Counted from the stretch's first letter, positions 24,867 through 32,389 are shown. The stretch is 32,389 nt of DNA from an uncultured Caryophanales bacterium (GCA_937958685.1 CALGNF010000119.1:1-32389), one strand, 5' to 3'. Program-made: numbers and translations. Notes: generated from the sequence alone by a model not told the origin.

Positions 24867-27008
24867 ATGAAACGCAAGCAACGGAAACTGCCGGAGAGGA
24901 TCGTGCCGGGTTTATCCCGGACCGAAGACACCCGGACGTTCTACATTCCCCAGATCACCAAGCTGGCGGACAAGGAAACGCTGAAGCAGAAATTTGTTTC
25001 ACCGATTTTCGGCAAGTCCGTCAAAGACGAGATCATCGTCCCCAACGACCGCAAATTCTACGGCGACATCGACAAGAAGTACGACGCCTTCCGCAAAGAC
25101 AAGAAACTGACCAAAGAAGAGGCGAAGCGCCGCTATGGCAATTCCTATTACGAATTCCTGAGCGTCAACAACGAAGACATGCGCAAGATCCACAGCAAGG
25201 AACTCGCCGTCGAGGATCTCCTCAAACGCAAACAGGAAAAACCAGTGGAGGAAGCCACCGTCAAACCTTCGGCGACGGAAGTCCCGCTCGACGACTTCTT
25301 CGCGAAAGCGAGGGAATTCGAGGCGGAGACCGAAAAGGGACACGAGGTCGATGAGGTTCTGCACGACATCAAAAAAGCCGGTGAACTCGACAGCGACCGG
25401 TTCGGTCCGATCGCCGAGGAAGAGGACATCTTGTACCAAGAGGATACTCCCGAGCGCAAACCGGACCAGATACGACCGGTTTTCGCCGATGATTTCGAAT
25501 ACCGCGAGTACGAGCCCGCAAAGGCCGAACCGGCAGTTGACCATGATCTCGGACAGCCAAAACCCGCAAACCTTGGTTATGAGGGATACTTGCTACCGCC
25601 GGTGGAACTGCTCCGCAAGAGCCGGGAGAAAACCGATGTCGAACCCGAATGGGTCAAGCACAACATCGATGTCATCAACCAGACCTTGCTTTCCTTCGAC
25701 ATCGATGGCGAAGTCACCAACTACACCAAAGGACCGACCGTCACCAGATACGAGGTCTCCCTGGGGGCTGGTGTCCAGACGAAACGGATCACGGCGATCT
25801 CGGACAACATCCAGATGAGCCTTTCCGCCCTTGGTCTCAGAATCGAAGCCCCGATCCCGGGCAAGAACACGGTTGGCATCGAGGTTCCGAACCAGGTCCG
25901 CGAATCGGTTTTCTTCGGCGATGTCGCCGATCATCCCCAGTTCCTGCTCGCCGACGATCCGTTGATGCTGGCCGTCGGCCTTGACATTGACGCCAACCCC
26001 GTCTACACGTCGATCGAGACGATGCCCCACGGGCTCGTCGCCGGTTCGACGCAAAGCGGGAAATCCGTCTGCATCGCCTCGATCATCGCCAGCATCCTCC
26101 TCAAGAACAAGCCCGACCAGGTCAAATTGATGCTCATCGATCCGAAGAAAGTCGATCTGCAGCAATTTGCCGACATCCCCCATTTGGTCACCCCGATCAT
26201 CGATGAAGTCAAAAAGGCCATCGAAGCCCTGAAGTGGGCGGTCGCCGAAATGGAACGCCGTTACGATGTCCTGAAGCGCTTCCGCGCGGTCAATGTCAAG
26301 GACTACTACCGCCGGCGTGCGCAAGACAGCGATTTCGAATTGATGCCACGGATCGTGGTGATCGTCGAGGAAGCCTCCGACCTGCTGATCACCGGCGGTG
26401 CCGATGTCGAGGAAAATATCCTCAAACTGACGCAGAAATCCCGGGCGGTCGGGATCCATCTCCTGCTCGCGACCCAAAGACCATCAGCCGACATCCTCAA
26501 GGGCTCGATCAAAGCCAACATTCCCACCCGGTTTGCCTTCCGGGTCCCATCTTCCACCGATTCCTCTGTCGTTCTTGACATGACGGGCGCGGAGAAACTC
26601 CTTGGCAAGGGCGACATGCTGCTATCCGAAAACGGACTTGTCCGCCGATTGCAGGGTGCTTATCTCTCACCTGAGGAAATCGAAGAAATCACCGCTTTCA
26701 TCAAAAACCAGGCCTATCCGCAATACCTGTTCACCCACGACAGCCTGCTCCAGGCGGCCAAGAACGCTGAAGACACCGGAGAATTGGACGAGTTGTTCAA
26801 GGATGTCGCCCGCTTCGTCGTGAGCGAGGACAAATGCTCGCTGAACAAGATTACCCAGGAATTCGGCATCGGGTTCAACCGCGCCGCCCAGATCGTCGGC
26901 AGCCTCGAAGTCCACGGGATCGTATCCTCGAGCGCCGGAACCAAGCCGAGAGAAGTGCTGGTCGGTTATGCGCGCCTGGAGGAAATCCTCGAAAGATTAT
27001 CAAGATAA
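24867..27008 (+). CDS. ftsK: FtsK/SpoIIIE-type DNA translocase lacking the N-terminal membrane domain
   Basis: FtsK motors pump double-stranded DNA to clear chromosomes at division. Here 713 residues hold a soluble, highly charged N-terminal region (1 to ~245), an alpha/beta motor and the C-terminal gamma winged helix (GIGFNRAAQIVGSLEVHGIV, KPREVLVG) that reads polarity sequences. No hydrophobic helix of membrane length is seen, whereas typical FtsK starts with about four. Walker A is GSTQSGKS (393-400). Walker B reads VIVEEASD, with Glu501 where the family has Asp (VDE[L/F]AD), and TDSSVVLD replaces the common TDSRTILD (Ser567 for Arg). ATQRPS, IKANIPTR and GAEKLLGKGDML are normal. The ATG has AGGGGG 6 bases upstream. 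Its neighbour upstream encodes a one-pass membrane protein. It is probably functional, but divergent. Confidence 0.9.
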   Translation: MKRKQRKLPERIVPGLSRTEDTRTFYIPQITKLADKETLKQKFVSPIFGKSVKDEIIVPNDRKFYGDIDKKYDAFRKDKKLTKEEAKRRYGNSYYEFLSVNNEDMRKIHSKELAVEDLLKRKQEKPVEEATVKPSATEVPLDDFFAKAREFEAETEKGHEVDEVLHDIKKAGELDSDRFGPIAEEEDILYQEDTPERKPDQIRPVFADDFEYREYEPAKAEPAVDHDLGQPKPANLGYEGYLLPPVELLRKSREKTDVEPEWVKHNIDVINQTLLSFDIDGEVTNYTKGPTVTRYEVSLGAGVQTKRITAISDNIQMSLSALGLRIEAPIPGKNTVGIEVPNQVRESVFFGDVADHPQFLLADDPLMLAVGLDIDANPVYTSIETMPHGLVAGSTQSGKSVCIASIIASILLKNKPDQVKLMLIDPKKVDLQQFADIPHLVTPIIDEVKKAIEALKWAVAEMERRYDVLKRFRAVNVKDYYRRRAQDSDFELMPRIVVIVEEASDLLITGGADVEENILKLTQKSRAVGIHLLLATQRPSADILKGSIKANIPTRFAFRVPSSTDSSVVLDMTGAEKLLGKGDMLLSENGLVRRLQGAYLSPEEIEEITAFIKNQAYPQYLFTHDSLLQAAKNAEDTGELDELFKDVARFVVSEDKCSLNKITQEFGIGFNRAAQIVGSLEVHGIVSSSAGTKPREVLVGYARLEEILERLSR

Positions 27009-27791
27009 ATGATGATACCCATAGAAAAAATGCCCGACGAAGCACCGGCATCGGCACCGGCGGCCATCCCTTACGCCAAAGCCTTTCGACAAGCGCTTGT
27101 CGCGCTCGTATTGATCGTCTTTGGGGTGGCGATGACCTTTGTGCTCGCCACGGAGCCGCTCTACATCTTCAACCTCTTCGACAGCGACCCGCATCTTCCG
27201 CAGGCGGGTCAAATTTTCCGCTCGGGAACTCACGTGTTCATCATCCTGAGTTTTCTTTATCTGTTGTGGTTCAGCTTGCGGATCGTCTATTGGCGCCTAT
27301 GGCCGCAAAAACGAAAGCAACAGGAAAATCTCGGACTCAAGCGGCAGTATGCCGTTTTCGATTTGCTCGGGATCGTGCCGGTGTTCATGACGCTGGTCAT
27401 CATCATCAACGGTTTCTTTCTGGGGTTCGCGTACGTCAACGGTTCCTCGATGGAACCGACATATGCGGACGGGGAGTTCACGATCATCTACCATTTGGAG
27501 ACGACATATGCCGCTGGTGATGTCGTCATCATCCAAAAAGCCGACAAACTGATCAAACGCCTGGTCGCCATGGGCGGCGACCATCTCGTCGTCGACGAGA
27601 CCGGCGTCTATGTCAACGGAAACCTCATCGAGAGTTCGATCAGATCCGGTTATCTCGCCTATGATGGCGAAATTCCGCAGGGAATGTATTTCGTTCTTGG
27701 CGACAACCGCACCAATTCCCACGATTCCCGCTATTTCGGTCTCGTCAGCGAGGACGAGGTGCTCGGGAAAGTGATTTATCCCCGCAGGTAG
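27009..27791 (+). CDS. lepB: Signal peptidase I with an extended membrane N-terminus
   Basis: Type I signal peptidases cut signal peptides from exported proteins at the outer face of the membrane. Catalytic Ser147 is in GSSMEPT and the general base Lys183 in [11 protein letters not shown]; the box [16 protein letters not shown] closes the fold. Ser147 lies about 100 residues later than in typical Gram-positive enzymes because two extra hydrophobic segments (~28-48 and ~76-93) precede the usual one (~118-140), with a basic loop between. The length is 260 residues. The ATG directly follows the ftsK TAA with no clear Shine-Dalgarno, so translation is probably coupled to ftsK. An alternative ATG lies one codon later. 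Confidence 0.93.
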   Translation: MMIPIEKMPDEAPASAPAAIPYAKAFRQALVALVLIVFGVAMTFVLATEPLYIFNLFDSDPHLPQAGQIFRSGTHVFIILSFLYLLWFSLRIVYWRLWPQKRKQQENLGLKRQYAVFDLLGIVPVFMTLVIIINGFFLGFAYVNGSSMEPTYADGEFTIIYHLETTYAAGDVVIIQKADKLIKRLVAMGGDHLVVDETGVYVNGNLIESSIRSGYLAYDGEIPQGMYFVLGDNRTNSHDSRYFGLVSEDEVLGKVIYPRR

Positions 27792-27806
27792 GAAGGAGAG
27801 ATGTCC

Positions 27807-28673
27807 ATGACCCAGATCCAATGGTTTCCCGGCCACATGGCCAAGGCCAGAAGACAAGTCGAGGAAAAACTGAAACTCGTGGACATCGTCTACGAACTGC
27901 TTGACGCCAGGATCCCCCTTTCTTCCCGAAATCCCCTGATCAACGAGATCACTCGGAAAAAGCCCAGGCTGATCATCCTGAACAAAGCTGATCTCGCCGA
28001 TCCGGCCGAGACCAGGAAATTCATCGACCATTTCGCAAGTCGCGGCGAACCCGCGCTGGCGGTAAACTCCCTGACGGGATCGCCGCTGCCGGCGATCATG
28101 AGCAAAACCAATGAGATACTTAGAGCATTGCGGGAGAAAGAAAGCAAAAAGGGGATGAAACCCCGCCCGTTCCGCGGTATGGTTCTCGGCATCCCCAACG
28201 TCGGCAAATCCCAGTTCATCAACCGGCTGGCCGGGAAAAACAAGGCCAAGACCGGCGACATCCCCGGAATCACGCGAATGCAGGTGTACCTGCGGGCTGG
28301 CAACGATCTTGAATTGCTCGACAATCCCGGCATCCTCTGGCCGCGCTTCGAAAGCGAGACGGTCGCCAAGCATCTCGCCCTGGTCGGTTCGATCAAGGAA
28401 GAGGTCTTTCCGCTGGAGGAAGTCGCCCTTTATGGCATCGGACTGCTAGCTTCCCGCTATCCCGCCAGACTGAAGGAAAGATACGGCATCCCGTCTGTGG
28501 AATCCGCGGAGCCGCTGACGCTCTTGGAGGACATCGGCAAAGTCCGGGGCTGCCTGCTTGCCGGCGGTCTGATCGATCATGAGCGCGTCTGCAAACTTTT
28601 CCTCCACGACTTTCGCCACCTGATGTTCGGGCCGCTTTCGATTGAGAGGGTCACCGACGATGGATCGCTTTGA
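27807..28673 (+). CDS. rbgA: Ribosome biogenesis GTPase RbgA (YlqF)
   Basis: RbgA helps late 50S subunit assembly in Firmicutes. The 288-residue product shows the circularly permuted GTPase order: G4 NKAD (59-62) comes first, then G1 GIPNVGKSQ (128-136), then G3 DNPG (172-175, usually DTPG) in LLDNPGILWP. The start MTQIQWFPGHMAKARRQVEEK matches the family. ATG 27807 is preferred over ATG 27801 because AAGGAG at 27793-27798 is 8 bases from it and only 2 from the other. Two variations, Gln136 after GKS and Asn173, are unusual. In B. subtilis ylqF is followed by rnhB, and lepB homologue sipS-like genes lie upstream, as here. Confidence 0.95.
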   Translation: MTQIQWFPGHMAKARRQVEEKLKLVDIVYELLDARIPLSSRNPLINEITRKKPRLIILNKADLADPAETRKFIDHFASRGEPALAVNSLTGSPLPAIMSKTNEILRALREKESKKGMKPRPFRGMVLGIPNVGKSQFINRLAGKNKAKTGDIPGITRMQVYLRAGNDLELLDNPGILWPRFESETVAKHLALVGSIKEEVFPLEEVALYGIGLLASRYPARLKERYGIPSVESAEPLTLLEDIGKVRGCLLAGGLIDHERVCKLFLHDFRHLMFGPLSIERVTDDGSL

Positions 28674-29298
28674 GCGCGAACTTCTGGATCAAGGCTATAA
28701 CCATATCTGCGGCACCGACGAGGCGGGACGGGGCCCGCTCGCCGGACCTGTCGTCGCCGCGGCCGTGATCCTCGATCCGGCCAAGCCGATCCCCGGGATC
28801 GCCGACTCGAAAACCCTGACGGCAAAAACGCGGGAAAGGCTCGCCGAATTGATCCGGACCCAGGCACTTGCCTATGCCATCGCCTTCGTCGATGTCGCCG
28901 AGATCGACGCCATCAACATCCTCGAAGCCTCGCGGAAGGCCATGGTCGAGGCCGTTAAAAAACTGTCCCTCGCGCCGGACTACATCCTCACCGATGCGAT
29001 GCGACTGCCAGCTTCCAAGATTCCGGTGCTGGCGATCATCAAAGGCGACGCGCTGTCGGTGTCGATCGCTGCGGCCTCGATCCTCGCCAAAACCGCCAGG
29101 GACGCCCACATGCGCGAGTTGTCCAAACTTTATCCCGGTTACGGATTCGCCAGGCACATGGGCTACCCGACCAGGGAACATCTGCAGGCGATCGACAAAT
29201 TGGGCATCCTTGACATCCACCGCCGCTCCTTCAAACCGATCAAAAGCCGACTGGTGCGCCAGCTCGGCTTCGACTTCCGAGGTGATACCCATGAGTAG
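28660..29298 (+). CDS. rnhB: Ribonuclease HII
   Basis: RNase HII removes RNA from RNA-DNA hybrids and single ribonucleotides in DNA. The 212-residue product has the first metal site in GTDEAGRGPLAGPVVAAAV (Asp20, Glu21) and later ILTDAMRLP and KGDALSVSIAAASILAKTARDAHM with remaining acidic and lysine residues. The ATG at 28660 lies inside the end of rbgA (14-base overlap) with GAGAGGG 9 bases upstream; this coupling mirrors the Firmicute ylqF-rnhB pair. A TTG in the same frame at 28642 overlaps that ribosome site and is less likely. No N-terminal extension of the kind seen in RNase HIII is present. Confidence 0.95.
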   Translation: MDRFERELLDQGYNHICGTDEAGRGPLAGPVVAAAVILDPAKPIPGIADSKTLTAKTRERLAELIRTQALAYAIAFVDVAEIDAINILEASRKAMVEAVKKLSLAPDYILTDAMRLPASKIPVLAIIKGDALSVSIAAASILAKTARDAHMRELSKLYPGYGFARHMGYPTREHLQAIDKLGILDIHRRSFKPIKSRLVRQLGFDFRGDTHE

Positions 29299-29950
29299 AT
29301 ATGCTGCCGTGATCTTCGACCTTGACGGCACGCTGTTCGACACGATCGCCGACATCGCCTCAGCCTGCAACGAACTCCTGGCGCGTTACGGCAAGAAGCC
29401 GTATTCCGTCCGCAAAATCAAAAAGTTCGTCGGTTTGGGCGTGGACAACCTGCTGGGATCGCTCGTTTCCGGCCGCAAGATCACGACAAAACAGCCAGTT
29501 GAGCTCAAGACCGAGTATTTGGACATCTACCGCCGGAGGATGCTGGAACAGACTAGACCATATCCCGGAATCATCGATCTGATCGTCGAGTTGAAGGCTT
29601 TGGGTGTCGTTATGGCCGTGCTCTCGAACAAGCCTGATGCGGACGTGGGCAGCCTGATGAAGCACTTTTTCCTGCCGGAATTCTTCCAGGTCGTGATGGG
29701 TAAACAACCTGGGTTTCCCCTAAAACCGGATCCGCGGGCCATCGAGCACATCATCGAGGTCCTCAAGGTTCCGAAAACCGCCGTTCTCTATGTCGGCGAC
29801 ACCAAGACCGACATCGAAACGGCCATCAACGCCAAGATCACTTCCGTGGGCGCGCTCTGGGGGTTCCGGTCCAAACAAGAACTCATCCGGGCGAAAGCCG
29901 AATACCTTGCCCATACACCCGCCGACATTTATAAGTTAGTGAAAGGATGA
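29291..29950 (+). CDS. HAD-IA family phosphatase (phosphoglycolate phosphatase-like)
   Basis: The 219-residue product has HAD motif I FDLDGTLFDT (Asp10, Asp12), a small helical cap (C1) next, motif II VLSNKP, the motif III lysine in FPLKPDP and motif IV YVGDTKTDIETA. This matches the Gph/PpaX subgroup, which removes phosphoglycolate or pyrophosphate, but the substrate is not certain. The ATG at 29291 has GAGGTG upstream inside rnhB and overlaps its stop by 8 bases. An in-frame open stretch further upstream only shadows rnhB. tsaC follows at once. Confidence 0.93.
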   Translation: MSRYAAVIFDLDGTLFDTIADIASACNELLARYGKKPYSVRKIKKFVGLGVDNLLGSLVSGRKITTKQPVELKTEYLDIYRRRMLEQTRPYPGIIDLIVELKALGVVMAVLSNKPDADVGSLMKHFFLPEFFQVVMGKQPGFPLKPDPRAIEHIIEVLKVPKTAVLYVGDTKTDIETAINAKITSVGALWGFRSKQELIRAKAEYLAHTPADIYKLVKG

Positions 29951-29955
29951 TGTGG

Positions 29956-30516
29956 ATGATCATCACCGTCGATGAACTTTTAAGACAGGATATCAAAGGC
30001 AAGATCGTCGTTTTTCCCACTGATACCGTCTATGGTGTCGGCTGTCTTTACGATGACCTCGAGGCGATCGACAGGATCTATCAGCTCAAGGAACGGGATT
30101 ATGACAAGCCGATGGCGATTTTGGCCCACAACGCCGAGCAGTTGCGGCCGCTCGTCCTCATCAACGACCGTTTCGCTGATTTGGCCGCCAAGCACTGGCC
30201 GGGAGCGCTGACTCTGGTCGCCCGCAAGACCGACGCGGTCTCGATCATCGCGACCGCTAACCGCGACACAGTCGGCGTCAGGATCCCCGCCCACGATACC
30301 GCTCTGAGGCTGCTTGCCCACTTCGGACCGATGGTGACCACGAGTCTGAACCGGACCGGCGAACCGGCGCTGCTCGCCTTCGCCGATGTTTTGCGTTACC
30401 AGGAGAAAGTCGACTACATCGTCGACGGCGGCGACCTCGACGCCGTGGCCTCCACCGTCTACGACACGCTCGCCAACCAAGTGTTGCGCCAGGGGCGGAT
30501 AGTGATCGAACCATGA
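29956..30516 (+). CDS. tsaC: Threonylcarbamoyl-AMP synthase (TsaC/YrdC family)
   Basis: TsaC makes threonylcarbamoyl-AMP from threonine, bicarbonate and ATP, the first step of t6A37 formation in tRNAs that read ANN codons. The 186-residue product is the short, YrdC-domain-only form, lacking the extra Sua5 domain. KGKIVVFPTDTVYGVGC, KERDYDKPMAI, LAAKHWPGALTLVARK and TTSLNRTGEP are the conserved blocks. ATG 29956 is preferred over ATG 29947 and 29950 because AAAGG at 29942-29946 then has 9-base spacing. It ends in a terminator, closing the run that starts at 24059. Confidence 0.93.
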   Translation: MIITVDELLRQDIKGKIVVFPTDTVYGVGCLYDDLEAIDRIYQLKERDYDKPMAILAHNAEQLRPLVLINDRFADLAAKHWPGALTLVARKTDAVSIIATANRDTVGVRIPAHDTALRLLAHFGPMVTTSLNRTGEPALLAFADVLRYQEKVDYIVDGGDLDAVASTVYDTLANQVLRQGRIVIEP

Positions 30517-30538
30517 GACGCCCAAGGCGTCTTTTATT
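30516..30538 (+). terminator. Terminator after tsaC
   Basis: AGACGCC pairs with GGCGTCT around the loop CAA, followed by TTTATTT, starting in the last base of the tsaC stop. Confidence 0.88.
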
Positions 30539-30558
30539 TCGATTTGTTGTTGATTTAA

Positions 30559-30587
30559 TTGTAAATATCAGACGCATTTGTTATAAT
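30559..30587 (+). promoter_or_regulatory. Extended -10 promoter for rpiB-upp-atp
   Basis: TTGTAA (30559-30564) and TATAAT (30582-30587) are 17 bases apart, with TGT before the -10 (TGTTATAAT). RNA should start near 30594, giving a leader of about 30 bases. Confidence 0.8.
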
Positions 30588-30622
30588 TGTCATAGTATGA
30601 CGGACGTGTTGAGGAGGCAAAC

Positions 30623-31081
30623 ATGAAGATAGCCATCGGCTCTGATCATGCTGGATTTCCCTATAAGAAACCCATCATCGAACAGCTTCAGAAGCGCAAC
30701 ATCGAGACGATCGACAAAGGCTGCTACTCGGACACCCCGACAGACTACCCCGTATATGCGATCAAGGTGGCTCAGGCCGTCAGGAGCAAGGAAGCCGATT
30801 TGGGCATTCTGATCTGCGGCACCGGCATCGGCATGAGCATCGCCGCCAACAAAGTCAAAGGCATCCGCGCTGGCGCCTGCCAATCCGAATTCGCCGCCAG
30901 GGCGATGCGGGAGCACAATCACGCCAACGTTCTTTGCCTTGGTTCGCGGACGAACACCCTGGAGGAAGTCAAGAGGTTCGTCGACGTCTATCTCGACAGC
31001 GGGGTTTCCCAAGCCGAAAGACATCTGGAACGGCTCGCGATCATCAGCAAATTCGAGGAGGACGACGAATGGGAAAAGTAG
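30623..31081 (+). CDS. rpiB: Ribose 5-phosphate isomerase B
   Basis: RpiB interconverts ribose 5-phosphate and ribulose 5-phosphate. The 152-residue product has the N-terminal [10 protein letters not shown] (Asp8, His9) and the active-site Cys65 in [13 protein letters not shown], followed by the [11 protein letters not shown] stretch, all characteristic of RpiB rather than the LacAB isomerases alone. GAGGAGG at 30611-30617 gives a strong start. Together with tkt in this window it covers part of the non-oxidative pentose phosphate pathway. The last codons overlap upp by 13 bases; the rpiB-upp-atp order occurs in other Firmicutes. Confidence 0.95.
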   Translation: MKIAIGSDHAGFPYKKPIIEQLQKRNIETIDKGCYSDTPTDYPVYAIKVAQAVRSKEADLGILICGTGIGMSIAANKVKGIRAGACQSEFAARAMREHNHANVLCLGSRTNTLEEVKRFVDVYLDSGVSQAERHLERLAIISKFEEDDEWEK

Positions 31082-31695
31082 TCACCATCAACCATCCCTT
31101 GATCGATCACAAGATGGCGATCATCAGAAACAAGGCCACGGACACGAAAACGTTCCGGGAAAATGTCAACGAGATCGGCAGTCTCGTCACCTATGAGATC
31201 ACGCGGGATCTGGTCACAAAACCCATCGAGGTCGAAACCCCGATGGCGACGACTACCTGCCATGTGCTCGCCAAGGATGTCGTCATCGTGCCGATCCTCA
31301 GGGCGGGACTCGGAATGGTCGACGGAATTCACAACGTCATTCCGACCGCGAAGATCGGCCATATCGGTCTTTACCGCGATGAGGAGACGCTGATGCCTCA
31401 CGCCTACTATGCGAAACTTCCCAACGTGCTTCCCGAAGCCCAGGTGATGATCGTCGATCCGATGCTTGCGACCGGCGGCAGCGCCGTCGCCGCCGTCGAC
31501 CAGGTCAAGAAATTGGGCGGCAAGGACATCCGTTTCGTCGGTCTTGTCGGTTGTCCCGAGGGCATCGCCATGTTGCAGAAACATCATCCCGACGTCGATA
31601 TCTACCTGGTGGCGATCGACGAGCGGCTCAACGAAATCGGCTATATCGTTCCGGGTCTCGGGGACTGCGGCGACCGTTTGTTCGGAACGAAATGA
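31069..31695 (+). CDS. upp: Uracil phosphoribosyltransferase
   Basis: Upp joins uracil to PRPP to make UMP, the salvage route. The 208-residue product has the PRPP-binding loop [11 protein letters not shown] (Asp130 onward), the conserved [12 protein letters not shown] and a C-terminal [13 protein letters not shown] tail. GAGGAGG lies 8 bases before ATG 31069, inside the rpiB end. The TGA stop overlaps the atpZ ATG (ATGA). In Bacillus upp also directly precedes the ATP synthase operon. RpiB makes the ribose 5-phosphate from which PRPP is formed, which gives a loose metabolic link. Confidence 0.96.
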   Translation: MGKVVTINHPLIDHKMAIIRNKATDTKTFRENVNEIGSLVTYEITRDLVTKPIEVETPMATTTCHVLAKDVVIVPILRAGLGMVDGIHNVIPTAKIGHIGLYRDEETLMPHAYYAKLPNVLPEAQVMIVDPMLATGGSAVAAVDQVKKLGGKDIRFVGLVGCPEGIAMLQKHHPDVDIYLVAIDERLNEIGYIVPGLGDCGDRLFGTK

Positions 31696-31931
31696 CGGGT
31701 AAATCCGCAAAACAGACAGCCGTGATCATCAATATGATCATGCAGTTTTTCATCGAAACCTTTGTCGGCGTCGCCATCGGTTACTTCCTTGGCAGACAGG
31801 TGGACCTGTGGGTTTTGGACGAGGGACAAGTCTTCATCTATATCTTCATGGTAATCGGCATCTTTGCGGGCATTCGCAATCTGATTGTCCGCGCTTTGCG
31901 CTTCTCAAGGGGTGGTGAACATGAAAAATAA
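31692..31931 (+). CDS. atpZ: AtpZ/AtpI-family small membrane protein
   Basis: The 79-residue product has two hydrophobic helices (~11-33 and ~46-66) with [11 protein letters not shown] and [11 protein letters not shown], the pattern of AtpZ-type proteins at the start of ATP synthase operons. In other species AtpZ and AtpI together were proposed to form a magnesium/calcium channel or to help assemble the c ring. ATG 31692 overlaps the upp stop as ATGA, and there is no strong Shine-Dalgarno, so coupling to upp is likely. It overlaps the next gene by 11 bases. Confidence 0.82.
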   Translation: MTGKSAKQTAVIINMIMQFFIETFVGVAIGYFLGRQVDLWVLDEGQVFIYIFMVIGIFAGIRNLIVRALRFSRGGEHEK

Positions 31932-32313
31932 ACTGAATATCATCGAGCGGACCTTTCTTTACTCCTGGCCGTATGCGCTCGTGTTCGCCGCCGTGACGTA
32001 TCTGATCACCAAAAACTGGGATTTCGTGCTGAGTTTCGTGCTGGGAACGGCCACCGGCCTCTTGATGAACTCCCTGAACTACCGCGTCATGAAGAATTTG
32101 TTCAAGACGGCGCCGGAGAAAATCAAGAAGACGCAAATCTGGATCTACATCGCCAAGATCGTCTTTTACGGCGTCATCCTCTACATCACCAACAAAAGCG
32201 ACGAGTGGAATGTCTACTTCGTGTTCGTCGGGATCCTGACCTACCGGATCGTGCTTTATCCGGTCGCCCTGATCTACGCCAAGAAGGACGGAGGTGCGGG
32301 AAGCGATGCTTGA
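31921..32313 (+). CDS. atpI: ATP synthase subunit I-like membrane protein
   Basis: The 130-residue product has four predicted hydrophobic segments (~14-30, ~34-50, ~74-91 and ~97-117) and lies between AtpZ and the a subunit, the place of AtpI in Bacillus. AtpI acts as a chaperone that helps assemble the rotor c ring. Sequence conservation in AtpI is low, so the call rests mainly on position, size and topology. AAGGGGTGG gives a good ribosome site before ATG 31921. It overlaps atpB by 8 bases. Confidence 0.75.
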   Translation: MKNKLNIIERTFLYSWPYALVFAAVTYLITKNWDFVLSFVLGTATGLLMNSLNYRVMKNLFKTAPEKIKKTQIWIYIAKIVFYGVILYITNKSDEWNVYFVFVGILTYRIVLYPVALIYAKKDGGAGSDA

Positions 32314-32389
32314 TTTCAAACTTTTCGGACCGCTTTCGCCCAACGTCGTCTCGACCCTGATCGTCGTCGCGGTGATGGCCGCGGTCGCG
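32306..32389 (+). CDS. atpB: ATP synthase F0 subunit a, N-terminal 28 codons (cut by window end)
   Basis: The frame opens with MLDFKLFGPLSPNVVSTLIVVA and runs off the end of the window. The start of a hydrophobic helix after a short amphipathic lead, plus its place directly after AtpI, fit the a subunit, which forms the proton half-channels. GAGGTG at 32291-32296 lies 9 bases before the ATG. Only 28 codons are visible, so the call depends on synteny. Confidence 0.75.
   Translation, partial: MLDFKLFGPLSPNVVSTLIVVAVMAAVA

Noticed and set aside
153..31695. TGA read as tryptophan, as in many Mollicutes
   Set aside because: TGA ends many genes at the expected family lengths and tryptophans are encoded by TGG, so the standard code applies.
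45..32389. Mobile elements, CRISPR arrays or defence islands
   Set aside because: No direct-repeat arrays, transposase, integrase or restriction genes were found; the content is housekeeping throughout.

Overview
The window is a dense block of bacterial housekeeping genes. All but one lie on the + strand, gaps are under 200 bases, and many neighbours overlap by a few bases. No tRNA, rRNA, CRISPR array, insertion sequence or prophage gene was recognised. The first 44 bases are not genomic: they match the Illumina P5/TruSeq universal adapter, so the contig really starts at position 45, inside the last codons of rpsL. Gene content and order are those of a low-complexity Firmicute. The strongest pointer is an in-frame fusion of the c-di-AMP phosphodiesterase GdpP to ribosomal protein L9, an arrangement I recall from annotations of some Mollicutes. 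With YlxM, RbgA, AtpZ/AtpI and the B. subtilis-like rpsF-ssb-rpsR-gdpP-rplI-dnaB order, this suggests a deep Mollicutes/Bacilli lineage (Acholeplasma- or Izemoplasma-like). Unusually for that group the coding DNA is GC-rich, and TGA serves as a normal stop codon, so the code is standard. The assignment is an inference.

Layout: (1) 45-4011 is the end of the str operon, rpsL'-rpsG-fusA-tuf, with a separate promoter before tuf and a terminator after it. (2) 4057-6884 is tkt-tatD with its own promoter and terminator. (3) 6979-11031 is ychF, a shortened cinA, a DUF1295 membrane protein and an MFS exporter, probably co-transcribed. (4) 11062-12201 is rpsF-ssb-rpsR with a structured leader and a terminator. 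(5) 12210-18087 is the gdpP-rplI fusion, dnaB, prfA and prmC. (6) 18157-20344 is topA in an AT-rich promoter pocket. (7) 20379-23126 is the SRP operon ftsY-ylxM-ffh. (8) 23130-23993 is a minus-strand HAD phosphatase, divergent from (9) 24005-30538, which holds an unrecognised one-pass membrane protein, an FtsK-like translocase without membrane domain, lepB, rbgA, rnhB, a second HAD phosphatase and tsaC. (10) 30559 to the end is rpiB-upp followed by the start of the ATP synthase operon (atpZ-atpI-atpB').

Functionally the window covers translation (S12, S7, EF-G, EF-Tu, S6, S18, L9, RF1 and its methylase PrmC, YchF, RbgA, TsaC), replication and chromosome upkeep (SSB, DnaB, TopA, RNase HII, FtsK), membrane protein export (FtsY, Ffh, YlxM, LepB), the non-oxidative pentose phosphate pathway (Tkt, RpiB), uracil salvage (Upp) and energy coupling (ATP synthase).

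The most interesting points are the GdpP-L9 fusion together with a near-perfect internal Shine-Dalgarno and ATG that could also yield free L9; an FtsK motor lacking its membrane domain and carrying altered Walker B residues next to a one-pass membrane protein; a CinA without its N-terminal domain; and recurrent TGnTATAAT extended -10 promoters that stand out from the GC-rich background.
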